In this document: positions 36,556 to 50,229 of the stretch, in pieces
Layout: each line of letters begins with the position of its first letter
Numbering within the stretch: position 1 is the stretch's first letter
Assembly (NCBI GenBank): GCA_045837725.1
Contig: JBEWZL010000184.1
Location: 474,603 to 538,602, forward strand
DNA length: 64,000 bases
Direction of reading: 5' to 3'
Origin: Vermamoeba vermiformis
Taxonomy: Eukaryota; Tubulinea; Echinamoebida
The notes under the pieces: generated by a model
Database searches by the model: none
Told to the model about the DNA's origin: nothing
The model's input: the letters and a program-made list of their open reading frames with translations, nothing else
Program-made: the position numbers and the translations under genes

Positions 36556-36759
36556 TTTATATACAGTTGTGGTATCTATGTTACAAATAATTGAAGGAAT
36601 AAGCTTGCCTTCCTTTCCCGCACAAACGGAGCGATCACGTGGATCTTCCTAAAAAGGCAAGTCATGCAACCACGCGCCTCGAAAACTACGCGGGTTAAAA
36701 TACGACTTTCCGCTGCTCCTTATTGTTCTATTTATTTCTACTTATCATACACATTACAT

Positions 36760-37251
36760 ATGTTTTTATTAAAGTCCACGCAAAAGGTTGTCTCTCGTTT
36801 GGGTTCAACAGCCTCGAAGACATCCACAGCAACCCTATTCAGATCTTATCATGAACGCGTGATTGATCATTACAATAACCCCAGAAATGTTGGAACATTG
36901 CCCAAAGACGATCCTAAAGTTGGCACGGGACTTGTTGGCGCCCCTGCTTGCGGAGATGTGATGAGACTTCAAATCCGCGTTAATGACAAAGGCATCGTTG
37001 AAGAAGCCAAATTCAAGACCTATGGATGCGGCTCTGCTATTGCCTCGAGCTCTCTGGCTTCAGAGTGGATTAAGGGCAAGCATGTCGACGAAGCAGTCCA
37101 GATCAAGAACACCGAGATTGCGAAGCATTTGTCTTTGCCTCCCGTGAAGCTGCATTGCTCTATGTTGGCTGAAGATGCTATTCGTGCAGCTATTGCTGAT
37201 TGGCAAAAGAAGCAACAGGTAGATGCCAAGCAAGCTGAACAGCAACAATAA
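36760..37251 (+). CDS. Iron-sulfur cluster scaffold ISCU
   Basis: Mitochondrial scaffold on which the cysteine desulfurase builds Fe-S clusters. The core shows YHERVIDHYNNPRNVG, PACGD, KTYGCGSAIASSSLASEW, LPPVKLHCSMLAEDAIRAAI. The three cluster-binding Cys are in PACGD, YGCGS and LHCSM, and the HscA-binding LPPVK motif is intact. The leader from 36760 (MFLLKSTQKVVSRLGSTAS) is a good mitochondrial presequence. An in-frame Met at 36664 would extend it but weakens the signal. Intronless here, which is unusual among its neighbours. The C-terminus is a short Gln/Lys tail. Confidence 0.95.
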   Translation: MFLLKSTQKVVSRLGSTASKTSTATLFRSYHERVIDHYNNPRNVGTLPKDDPKVGTGLVGAPACGDVMRLQIRVNDKGIVEEAKFKTYGCGSAIASSSLASEWIKGKHVDEAVQIKNTEIAKHLSLPPVKLHCSMLAEDAIRAAIADWQKKQQVDAKQAEQQQ

Positions 37252-37520
37252 TTTACCACGGTATTCTATTTTGTAAATATTAATTATTATTGTGGTAATT
37301 TATTGCGTCTTTAATGGTGCTAGTGTTTAGCGCTATTAATTTTGATTGTAAAATAAATCCGAATTATTTCATAACAGGCTAGTCTTTCGAACCGTCATCG
37401 CGGAGGCATGTCCTCTCGTATATTCAATAACAGGACAGCGTAGATATATTGCACAATACTATTTTATTACAATCTACAATACACGGTCCGGATTTCGGGA
37501 TCGCAAATTTTACTGATTAG

Positions 37521-37837
37521 TTATTGCTCAAAGGCGGATTTTTTGTTTTGAAACTCGGAATTTTGATTACCTAACAATAGACATACTCGACGTTAGAAAT
37601 AAGTCCGAGGAAAGGCACCAAGATTTTTAGATCGAAGTTGGCACGAGGAAAATATCGTTACGTACCTGTCGGAGAGGCTTTTCTTCCCTTATTAATATTG
37701 ACCTTGAATTTATTCAATGCGTCCTTATTTTTCTCGCGTCGCGCCTCTGCTTCAAATTGCGCTGCTTTTTGTTTCGCTGTAGGCTCTTTCTCTGGCGGGT
37801 TTTCAAAGGCGGATCGCTTAGAGTTGAAGTCAGACAT
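37521..37837 (-). CDS. Unknown 73-residue charged protein with repeated SAFE ends
   Basis: Two exons (donor gtacgt, acceptor tgttag). The protein starts MSDFNSKRSAFENPPEKEP, has a central Lys/Glu/Ala helix (AAQFEAEARREKNKDALNKF) and ends in exon 2 with QNKKSAFEQ. The same short motif, (N/Q)xK(R/K)SAFE, thus caps both ends. There is no signal or membrane segment. Its size and composition recall small actin- or chaperone-related helper proteins, but I recognise no family. The clean splice joining two copies of one motif supports a real gene. Confidence 0.6.
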
Positions 37838-38395
37838 ATCTGTTTATGATATAGTATTGAATAGATTTAGATGAAAAGCGCCGTTGGTCTCCTGAAGATT
37901 TGTTTTTGGTTCTGGCCGATTCTCTTTTCAAACTCACAAGAGGACGGCACTACAGGCGTCTCTAACTCAAATTACACGCACAATTGAAGTGTATTGCGCA
38001 ATGATCATACGTGATGCTTGCGCAAAGCTCCATCTCTCTAATCTGGTCCGCGTAAGTTATGTCAAAAAAATTTGAAGATAAATATTACTAAAATTTGCTG
38101 CAATAGTAATAATATAGTACTGGAAGGAACTTCATTGTGTAAAGTTTATTATTACGTTTTTTAAATTTAATCCGGGCCTGAAAAGTTCTGAACTGTTTAT
38201 TCGTTATCTATGAGCACAATTGTTTACAATACCTGCTAATGATAATAATGCCACCACTTCTGAGCCGAAACCAGACGAATCAGGCTAATTCACGCACGTT
38301 ACTAAGAATAGCACGTCCCACCTTTTTAGGCAACAAACTCGGTGCAAAATGGCCGTCGATAGCGTAGTGGAGGTCAATAAGAACTAACTTCACGC
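37838..38395. other. Intergenic region, divergent promoters
   Basis: Separates the small SAFE-motif gene and the HAP2 gene, which diverge. No further coding sequence seen. Confidence 0.5.
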
Positions 38396-41284
38396 ATGAG
38401 GGGCACAATTGTGATATATATCTTCGTATTATTTTTGTACATAGGTCGCTCGAGTGCGGATCTAATCGCCTCGAGTAAAGTCGAGCGGTGCGTATTAGAT
38501 GGCACCAATCAGAACCCCGATGATCAAGCCCTCAACTGCACCAAGAAGATGATTGTTTCAATCAGTTTAAATAGCGGTCAGGTACGTACCAAGTAGTACA
38601 ATCCACGCTCTCAAAACACATAACTTTTCTAAATACTTCTGATGATTAATGCAAAATAACCACTAAATTCAATCGTCATCAACATGTATAACATAATAAT
38701 ATGCAAGTTGTTCTATTTAATCAATTAATATTATCCGTACATTTGGAATTTTCATGTGGAACTGGAAATCAAATCTCAATGTCGTTTCACTCGTGCCACG
38801 TAATTACACGGATCATAATAAATGTTGATAGGGAGAAACAGAGGCGATTGAAGCAGTGGTCTCAACGACTACAGACGAGAATGGTGACTCGCAACAATTA
38901 GAGTTCCCGTTCAAAATTCAGTTCGCGAAGACACAGACCTCGGTGCTCTATCCTGTCTATTACATACAAGTACGTACCAGTGAGTTGTTTTAACGAACTT
39001 GGACTGACTATCCCTTGCGCGGTCAGAGTGTGAATGGCAATCCGAACGAAGCCATCGTATTCAAGGGCGTGAGTATCTTCGGCGGTGGATGTCAAGCAGG
39101 CAATTTAGAGCCCAATCCGACGTGTGGCTGGGCAGTGACAGCTTCAGGGGCCAAGATAGCATACAGCCAGGGCTACTGTTGCTCGTGTTCCCTCGCGCAA
39201 GTACTTGGTTTGAGCAACGATGGAACTCGTGCCAGTTTGAATTGCGAACTGTTTGGCGATCAAATGACAAGTGCTCATTGTCTGCGGTGGGGCGAGTACT
39301 GGTACGATTTGTTTGGCATTCGCGAGTCACAGCTGGACTTCACGATACAACTGCGTGTCACGCGTCGCAGTATGGTCGGTGGATTCTTAACAACGAGCGA
39401 GGTAAGGCCCTCTAGAATGTCATAAAAGAGTCCTAACGCGTAGAATAGGAACTAATGAGGCTGTCACCTTCAGTGCGAGGAGCAGTTTCAAGCGAAAAAG
39501 ACATTATGGCGTCACTCATTGGCGACTTCCAACCTTATCAGTACGCGTCGTAACGATATCTTTTAATGCTCTTCTAACCACGATCTATATTTAGAGAGGC
39601 GCCAGTGCTCTCAGAAAAGTATTTGGCCGTGCCTACTCAACCCGTGGCAGATCCACGTGTGACGGTAAGAAATTATTTAATTTAGCATTAGAACGTGCTA
39701 ATATATAGGGCTAGGCTGGTTTATCCACTTGGATGTTCGTGGACAAGACTCAAGTCGACTTGTCAGGCTTGACGTGCAACAAGATTGGTGTCAGCTACGA
39801 AGGATTTTATTCTGACAGCAACGCGTGTGCCAAGAAGCCAATGAGCTGCTTGAACAACCAATTGAATGACTTTTACAACGTGAGTAGATTTTTAACGAGA
39901 TATTAGGTTGTCTAATCGTGGTATTTTTAGAGCGATGTTAAACTACAGCAGAGTGGTGTTGCTACAAACTATCTCATTTCGAGTTTCGGAAATTTCGCAA
40001 CGACGTTAGACCCCCAAAACAACAGATACTTGGTACTGCAAGACAACACTGCACGAGCGAGCTTGATCACGCTAACTTTGAAGGCTGACGACATCCGTTA
40101 CATTGTCAATAGGTACGCGTGTTATTGTTTATTATAACATGGCTAATAATCGTTTGTAGGAGTCCTGGTGAGATCTTATCGTTGTTGGTGAAAGATTTTG
40201 AAGCTTTGTCACGCAACGGACACGTGGAGATTGTCGTCGGCAACACGGGCTACATTGCCTCAGATTATTGGGTCTCAGTGACCAACTGCACTGAGGGCAT
40301 TCAACCCATTCCCGCACAGACAGCGACCATTGCTCCCTTGCAGAGCAGTGTGTTCAACTTTGATTTGTATGCCTCGAATGAGCTAGGCTCGATGAACCAG
40401 TGCGATGGTATGTGACAATTGTGGCATTGAATGATAGCTGACTTCATATGTAGCGGTGCTATATGATAGCCAGCACGAGGTGCTTCAAGTACTGCGCTTC
40501 AACTTCACCACGTTTGCCACGAACAAAACACGCGGCAATCAAGGTGGCGTGGAGTCACCTCTTGTCGAAACAGTAAGTTTGCTGTAACAAGCTTGCACAG
40601 GGTGATTAACGTAAAATTAGGGCCTTGGTGACGGCAATAACTCGATCAATGATTGTGCCAAAATGTGCCCAAATTTGTAAGTACACGTGTTATTCGTTAG
40701 TCCTCGTGCTTACATTGTGTTGTAGCTACGACTTGCCATGCTTTGTGCTGAAGCAGTGCTGGGGCCTGTTAGTGACCTTCATCATCGTGTGCTTGGTCAT
40801 TCTTGCGCTGATCATTATTCTCATCAAGACCAAGTGTTGCAAAGGTCCCATTAAGAAGTGCATCCGCGTGTGCAAGTCCAAAGACGACAAGACTGACGCG
40901 AATGGACGCAAGCTCGGTCGATTGGAGCGTTTGAAAGTGAAGCTGCAGAAGCTTAGAACGAAGAAAGAGACGCGGCAAGTGCGCGAGGAGATCCGAAGAG
41001 AAGTGGCGGAACAACGACAGCCGCGCAGGCAAGTTGTGGATCCGACGTCGCGGCGCAGTATTGAAATGAACAGACTGTACCCAGTTGACTACGACTCACC
41101 CCCCTCGCACATGCCTCCGCCACCGCCTGTTCCAGTACCGCGACCATTGCCCGCACCAATGCCATCACCGATACCTTCACCAATCGACTCGCCTGGCTCA
41201 TCGCCTTCACGGCCATTAATTCCGCCACCAGTGCAAGCCAGAACTCCGCCTCCAGTACCCAGACGATTGTTCTATCCTAAATAA
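38396..41284 (+). CDS. HAP2: HAP2/GCS1 gamete fusion protein
   Basis: About ten exons. Signal peptide MRGTIVIYIFVLFLYIGRSSA, then the class II fusogen ectodomain: SSKVERCVLDGTNQ, LNCTKKMIVSISLN, QSVNGNP..AIVFKGVSIFG, QGYCCSCS, and the family signature SAHCLRWGEYWYDLFGI followed by DFTIQLRV. Later exons give LTCNKIGVSYEGF, DIRYIVNRSPGEI and the Cys-spaced stem. A single membrane span (LLVTFIIVCLVILALIIILI) precedes a basic tail with CCKGPIKKC and a long Pro-rich cytoplasmic C-terminus. HAP2 acts on one mating type to merge gamete membranes, so this organism probably has a sexual cycle. Cys-rich domains and length (about 650 residues) fit the family. Confidence 0.94.
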
Positions 41285-41419
41285 GGAAAAAGATTGCCAA
41301 ATCAGGATTTTGAAACGAAAAAGCGCTGGATCGTGAAGCAAAAGGAGGCCTCGAGCTAATATAGCGCAAAAATAAGTTAATTTTTTAATAAATAATTTCA
41401 CAAAAAAAGTTGTCTAAAT

Positions 41420-43018
<1,599 letters not shown>

Positions 43019-43368
43019 ATTATAGAATATTGTTTAATAGTATGATAATATAAGTTAAATTATTGATGAATCTGCTAACGACGGATTGGATTTTGGTCTG
43101 ATTTTCTCGTACGCCGAACGTAATACTTTACAAATCTTATATACAAATGTGTACGAGACTGCAGTTCGCAAAATGAAAGAATTTTATTCAACAGAGAGGT
43201 TTAAAGATTCTGTGACACGTGATCTTTGTCCGCCAATTTTCACGTGTCGCTTTGGAGATTGCGTTTCGTATCTTCCGATATCATTTTTTCTACAACGAAA
43301 AAGCAGTGTATTATCAAGCTACTTCAGCTTCGTTTCATTATCAACAATTTAATAAACGACAGTTGAAG

Positions 43369-46300
43369 ATGGCGGATGACAAAACCAAGCGAGTTCGCCC
43401 AACAAGGCCTACCTCGAGTCGGCCTTCTATTGTAAAAAAAGCAGATGGAGCTCCTGCCAAGAAAGAACGGCCATTTGTTATGGAGACAATTCGTGTATGA
43501 AATTTTAATTTAATTCAATTCGATAATTATCCAAATAATCCAATTATACCGAGTGCTTTGGTTGAGCATTATTATAACTTCAATACTATCGAATCGTATT
43601 AATTAAAATTTAAATTATTGAATCGAAATTATTTTAGCTGGCACAAGACGAGATTGAAAAAGAGCTGAGAAATTTAGAAGCGCCGCAGAAAACCATGGTA
43701 ATTACACGGCAAATGATCAGGAACAACCTTTATAATAATATTTTTAGACTGGCGCCATTGGAACCCTTCAAGAAGTCTACAGCGTTTTAGAAGCATCCAA
43801 CATTACGGATCAGGTGCGTAACAACTGTGCATTAGCGATGTGATTCGGACTCACAATTGCTTATAGGATATTTGGGACGGTGCCGTTGAAGTGTACCCCA
43901 TTATTAAGCACTTTAAAGATAAAATTAGCAGCGCTGGTACGTTGCAGATCCACTTCACAATAAGCGACTAACATACTATCTGCAGAGTTATATCCCGTCA
44001 ACTGCATCAATTTCGTGTTTCCTAAGCGTCCTGAATTTGCATCAGTGCCTGAAGGCAACAAGACATATAAAATCGACAAGAATTTGCCTATTTATAAGGC
44101 AAGCCGCGTATACGGTATACTTAATAATAGCATTATTAACATTACTACAGGTCGTTGGTATGATTTGCAAGAAGTTAGGCATTGAGAACGCGAAGAAATA
44201 CACACTGTGCACGACACGAGGTTTCGTTCTGAACGACAAAGAGACACTTGCCTCGTACGGCTTGGGAAGTCTATTGAAGAATTGGCAGTTGAAGGTAGTC
44301 TTAAAGCGCGTTACTAATTTGGTAAGTGAGCCTTTTGTCTTTGCAAAACTTTACCCGAAGTGACACGTGTCATCAGAAACGAATCGAATCTTTGAAAGCG
44401 CGAGAAATTGTGCCGGATAGCCCGCCTACCGAACAAGAAAACAAAGACGCAAATCAACATTCTGCGAGAATCTCGTCGGCTAAAAAGTTGAAAGAAGCAA
44501 AGCTGACCAAGCGAAAACCAACTATCATTGCCAAGAAATCAAAGGACTCGCTCGATGACAAAGATGCTGTCACGAAGAAAGACAGTGGTTCTACTACCAC
44601 ACCGGTGCTGTTCGTGTTTGACGAGTCATTCCCAGTGCGAACTCAACGCGCCATGATCAATCCTGCTTTGCCCACAGTCGAGGTATGGAACCTTATTAAT
44701 ACGATAGGACGTGATATTAATGCACGTAAACAGGTTTTGACTGCCTTATGCAAAGCTCACAACGTTAAGAACCCCGACAAGTTCGCATTGGCCACCTTCA
44801 AGAATCTTATTCTCGACTACAAGTCACCGATGGAGGCCTATGGATTCGGCGTTAGATTCCAAGACTGGCAATTGCAAGTACTGCCAACTGAAAAGCTGGC
44901 CAAGATGCCTAATGCCCGTTTGATTGATCCGAAGTCTAAGTTCGGTTGGATGGACGTAAGTACTTAATTTGCTGGAAGCGTTGGACCTTTTGTAATCATT
45001 CTCTATGACAGGTTGAAGAAGCTAACTTTGGCATTGATGAAGCTAAGGCTATCATTCTCGAGTTTGAGTCGCGCTTCCAGAAACTGAAAGCAAAAGAGTA
45101 CGTTCATTTAACGCTTCCATAAAGCTCGTGTTAATAGTGCCTCCAGTTCTAAGAGTGGCAAGAAGAAATCAAAGAAAGAAGAAGAAGCTGAGAAAGAGAA
45201 GGCCACAGAGCTCGAAGCACAGTTGAAGAAGGTCAAGGCCGAGCTTGACTCCGCACAACTCGAGCGCAAAACACTGCGCGATCAAGTGACGCAAATGGCC
45301 GAGCAACAGAAGGCAGCGAGAGACACGCAAATTCAAGAAAAGAATAAGTTCGAGTCCCTGCAACTCGAGCGCGAAACATTGCTCGGTCAATTGACGAAAT
45401 TAGCGCAAGTTTTGAAGCAACAGAAAGAGTACTACGAGAAGCAAGTCAAAGCACTCGAACAGAGCTTGAGCGAGACGACGAGGCTGAAAGAAGAGGCTGG
45501 CAACAAGAAGGACAAAAAGTCTTGTAAGTTCCTCGCCGCACTGCCTAGTTAACTCATCTAATTTTTTTTGATAGCCAAACAAGATAACGAGCAACTGGTT
45601 CAATTGCAAGTCGCCTTAGAAAAGTCCAAGTTTGATATGGGTACGTTGTTGTATGATATTTAGGCTTGGTATTGATATACTTGGCAACAGAGTCCCTCAA
45701 GAACGAGATGGCTCACAAGAGCGAAACTTTGACCTCGGAAATTTCGAGTCTGAAGCAAGAATTGCAAGGTCTGCAAACGAAGTTAGACGCGAGCAACGCC
45801 AAGAAAGACGAGCTCGAGAACGAACTTGCAAACTTGAGCTCGAAGCTTGACACTTCTGCCCGTGAATTTGCTGATCTTCAAGTGCAGCTCGAGACTGAAA
45901 AGATGAAGCTCGAAGAACAAGAGAAGAAAACGGCTGAACTGCAAGCAAAGATTGACAGCGGAGAAGTGCCACCTCAAGTGTTGAAAAAATTGAAGTTGCA
46001 AATCAAGAAGAAGTTCGAAGTTAAGTTCGCCGAGTTGTCAAAACAAACGACAGCTTTGCGCGGTGAAAAATCTCAACTCGAAGATCAACTGCTTGAGATG
46101 CGCCAAAAGACCCAGCTGATCCAGTGGGAAAAAGAACTCGCGGATAAACGATTGGACGAAACTAGCCGAGAGCACGAAGAAGTTCTTAATAGATTAAGAA
46201 AAGAAATGGCATTGCTCGAGAACAAATTGCGTGTTGAACAGTCAATGTCGAAGGTGAGCTTTTGTGCGATCTAGATCCAACCCTCGGTTACTAACTTATT

Positions 46301-47035
46301 CCTTAGTCTGTTTCTGATATGGGAAGCTCCTCTGGATCTTTGTTGCCTCCACCTTCGCGTAATAATTTGCATACATTAGAGTTTCAACGGTAACACTAAA
46401 TCGATTCTATAGCACCACAAGAAGAGCAACTTTCAGCTCCTCAAACTCCTCGCGATTCCACCGATGAGCTCACGTTATCTGACAATGCAGTGCCAGTAAC
46501 AGGAGGACCAGCTCCGCCACCACCCCCTCCACCTAGCCTTACTACATCGATGGTCAGTTCTTCAGTGGGAAGTGGATCCATTTCACCTCGCAGCGGAATC
46601 AGTTCCGACGGCTTGGCACGTGCTGCTCAAGGCCTCAGACAGGCTGCACCCGTTGATAAGTACGTATCACTACGTTAGTGACGTTGTAAGCGCCAATCTA
46701 ACCTTTGATCCAGGCCGTCCCCTGCTTCGAGCAGCGGATCCATCGTCACTGAAATTTTGAGCTTCGCAAAGACATCACTGAAGTCAGTCGTGAAAGATGA
46801 TAAAGCCCAAGAGCGGCAATTGACTCCGCTCGAATTGACACTGCAAAAGCGATTCATGGCCATGCAGAGCTTCGACGACGATGACGCTGAAGATCTCGAT
46901 CAATGGAGCGATGGCGAGAGCGAAAGCTTTGATAGCGACGATGAAGACGTGGATGTTGAAGACGTCAGTGCGGACGACATGAATGTCGATATCGCTGAAC
47001 AGGACGACGAGTTCTTCATGTTCTTGGAGATTTAG
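43369..47035 (+). CDS. Coiled-coil protein with two ubiquitin-like/RA-like repeats, Pro-rich and acidic tail
   Basis: Many short exons. The start is MADDKTKRVRPTRPTSSRPS. Two homologous domains follow: one around 43990-44320 (KKYTLCTTRGFVLNDKETL, YGLGSLLKNWQLKVVL) and one around 44600-44900 (DKFALATFKNLILDYKS, YGFGVRFQDWQLQVLP). The shared pattern suggests a ubiquitin-fold Ras-association or FERM F1-like module. A long Glu/Lys/Leu coiled coil runs from about 45130 to 46250. A polyproline run (PAPPPPPPPS) and a very acidic C-terminus (QSFDDDDAEDLDQWSD) end the protein. A cytoskeletal or small-GTPase effector role is likely. No FH2 or WH2 domain was seen, so I do not call it a formin. Confidence 0.7.
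44361..44372. promoter_or_regulatory. 12-bp palindrome TGACACGTGTCA in an intron
   Basis: Perfect copy in a short intron (about 44322-44376) of the coiled-coil gene, just before the acceptor, which uses the following CAG. Its proximity to the branch-point region is notable. Confidence 0.4.
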
Positions 47036-47606
47036 TCGAACTCGGTAATGTTTCATATATTCGATTTAGTAAAATACTTTAGACTAAAGACACAGGCTGC
47101 TATTGATTTGGTGTCAGATCCGCCGAAAAAAGTCGAGATCTGCCACAACATATGTTTTTCGGTAGCATCCAAAAATTAAAGTTTGCTATCTATAAAGTTC
47201 CAGTAGTATAGTAACGACGTGGATATGTAGGTGACTCCTGGTTAGTTGCTACTAGTTGACAAATTGAAGCGTCACTAACAAACAACATTTCAAAGGTATA
47301 AGTATGCCGAGTGAGTGGATTGAATATCGCTTCGTACTGACGGTTGATAATTATTAGGATTCTGGATGGTTGCAACCGACGAATGCTTGGGGCAGCGGTG
47401 CTTCACGGCACTAGCGATACTTGGCAAGTAATTTCAATTAATGGCTAGAATTCTGTTAATCGTTTGGGTGGTATAGTATTTCTTTGTGCTGGCGCGATGG
47501 TGGTTCACTGCTTCCCAAATCATCGAAACTTCCAAAAATAGAAAAACCCGCAAAAAGGCGTAGGAAATCTGTTCATTGCAATTTTAAGTTTTAATAGCAG
47601 CACAAC

Positions 47607-50112
47607 ATGGCTAAAAGGTTGTATATATTGCTAGCCGTCGCTTTAGTGTTGACTATCGGTGCGTACTGTCCAGAACTAATTTAAAAAATTGTTTCCAGAT
47701 CTAGTAATTTCGGTGTAATAATTGAAATATTATTTTCTAGGACGAGCGCAGCTATCTAAGACCTACACTAATTGCAAAATTATGTCGGACACGATGCCGT
47801 ATTATTTTCACTGGACAATTACGGATACGTACATTGAGGTCGCAGTTCAAGCTCCTGCCAATCGTGGATGGATTGGCCTGGGCTTTCCTAAAGTAGGAAC
47901 GACGCAGAATTTCATGATCAGCGACGGCCTTGGTACAGATGCGGTGATCGGGTACCTTCAAGAGGACGATCCCAATTGCCCGCAAGGCTGCATTCGCGAT
48001 TATTGGTAAGAATGTCATTTAATCGGTATTTAATTATTGTATAAGTGGCCCCGATATTTATTCGAGCGCAATTCTTAAAAAATGGGATGCGCGACATGGA
48101 TGCTCCCAAACGAAATTACCGTCCACTTTACCTGTTTTATAGCATTCAATAATTTACTTTAATTCTTAGGATCACTGTTCGTTCAAATCCGCCTCGCGAT
48201 TCTATCCAAAATGTAGAGTTTGTTGCCGCATCTCGCGACGCTTCTTCGGGTTTGGTCACTCTCGAATGGAGACGTCTTTTGACCACGAATGATACCACTA
48301 CAGACAGGGTACGTAATAATTGGATTTTTTTCGCAATTGGGAAAATCTCCGCTGCGGCGGTAAACGTACCAATTTTTAATGATTACCTTCGACAGATTAT
48401 TGATCCCACCGTCGAACGAAACGTCAATTTCGCATTTAATAGCGATGCCGATGCAGTAGCAAATAATGGTACTATTCTTAGGTACCACGGATCTAACAGA
48501 AGAGGTCTGTAATTTTTAAAAATGGGATAATTGAGTTTATAATTATAATGTTCTAATAATAGGCACTCTAACCATGAAACTTTCGGATCCGTGTAAGTAA
48601 TCGAGGGATTACCCATGAATTCTTGTATTTTTACTAAACACTTTCTAAATTTAGCAACTTGTTCCACAACCCCTGTCATGCAGAATGCAGGCTCATTCAC
48701 GAACCCCGACCAAACTTACTATGCTGAATGGATGATTCAGAACGATGAAATTTCTGTCACCTTCAGAGGCAAAACACGCACCGGTAAGATCTGCCACCGA
48801 TTCATACCTTTTGAATATGATTTAACGCTCGATACTAGGATGGGTTGGCTTTGCATTTGACGCTGACGGTTTGATGCCCGATCACGACAGCTACGTCGGC
48901 TGGGTCGACGGCAGTGGTACCGCGACTTTGACCGATCGTCACACCTCGGTGCGTGCTCAGCCCTTGACCGACGTCGAGTCTGGCGGCTCAAACGACATTT
49001 TGTCGTTCAATGGCTCAGTCGTTACGATTGACGGCGCTGAGTGGCTCGAGTTTACGTTCAATCGCAAGCTCAATACAGGCGATCAGTACGACGTCGTCGT
49101 GGAGCCGGGCAAGCCTGGGCACCTGTTGTGGGCTATTGGTCCTGACAACGGCGTTGATTACGCTGCCGCCACTTTCCAATACGTACGTAGAAGACAGTCA
49201 TAAACTCCTATTCTTACCTCTTCAATTGCAGCACAAAGCCAAGGGCAGCTACTCAGTCGATTTCTTCGGTGGTTCCGCAAATGCGAACACCAACACGATC
49301 GATTTGCGACGCGTGCACGGCATGCTGATGATTACGGCGTGGTGCGCGTTGTTGTTCACTGGCTCGTTCTTCTCGCGCTACCTCAAAGTGCTCACGACAG
49401 CTTGGTTCAAAATTCATGTGGCACTTCAAACTGTTGGTGTTGCAACGGTATTGACGGCATTTATTATCATCTTTGTGGCACGCGGTGGATTCACGTTGGG
49501 CGCGCATCAAGTGATCGGAATTATCATCTTTGGCTTGACTATGGCACAGCCGTTCATCGGTCTGATTGCCGACAGACTGTTCGATCCTAACCGCAGTAAG
49601 GTCCCGGCTCAAGATCAAGTAAGTCGTGCACGTTGAATAACAACTTGCTGATTCTATGGTGTTAGGTCCACTGGTGGGTTGGTCGTTTCTTGCTTTTACT
49701 CGCGATTGTCAATATCTTCTTGGGCATTGATCGCCTGTTCCTCCAATCTACCGGTGCATACACATCGTACGGTCTATTCGCTGGCTGGACTGCACTTACC
49801 TTCGCGATCTTGATCGCCAATGAAGTTCGCATCGGTGGTGCTGAAGAGAAGGACGTCATCAACCTTAACGGTGGTAGCGGTGGTAATGCTCAGCTCATTA
49901 GTAAGTAATTTACACTACATGTTATTCAAGTGCACCAATTAATATCGGATTCAGACACAGATGAGAATAAGAAGAAAAAGAAAAATGCCCGTAGTTCCTT
50001 TATCGCTTGGATCATTCTTCAAGTATCGATTTTAGTTGCACTCTTGGTCATTGTTGGTATCAGCAATACTGACGGGACTAACGGATTTGTTACGTCTTCG
50101 GCTTCCCGTTAA
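47607..50112 (+). CDS. Double-DOMON cytochrome b561 ferric-reductase-like protein
   Basis: Multi-exon. Signal peptide MAKRLYILLAVALVLTIG. A first DOMON domain (PYYFHWTITDTYIEVAVQAP, GWIGLGFPK) and a second (TYYAEWMIQNDEISVTFRG, GWVGFAFDADGLM, HLLWAIGPDNG) are followed by the cytochrome b561 core. Its haem-ligand histidines sit in RRVHGMLM, FKIHVALQ, LGAHQVIG and DQVHWWVGR, within hydrophobic helices. The C-terminus adds an Asp/Lys-rich linker and one more hydrophobic helix (FIAWIILQVSILVALLVIVG). Such proteins move electrons across membranes, often from ascorbate to extracellular ferric iron. Two DOMON modules before b561 is a longer layout than the single-DOMON plant CYBDOM type. Confidence 0.88.
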
Positions 50113-50229
50113 ATTTCATTTCAATCTTTGTAAAAAAACTAAATTTCTATCAACGTCACTATCAATTTACTAGCCACGACTTGTTTTGCGAGATTAATTG
50201 GCTTGGTGGTGTAGCTACACGAAGTGCAT

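Noticed and set aside
43369-47035. Formin assignment for the coiled-coil gene
   Set aside because: A polyproline run is present but there is no FH2 domain.
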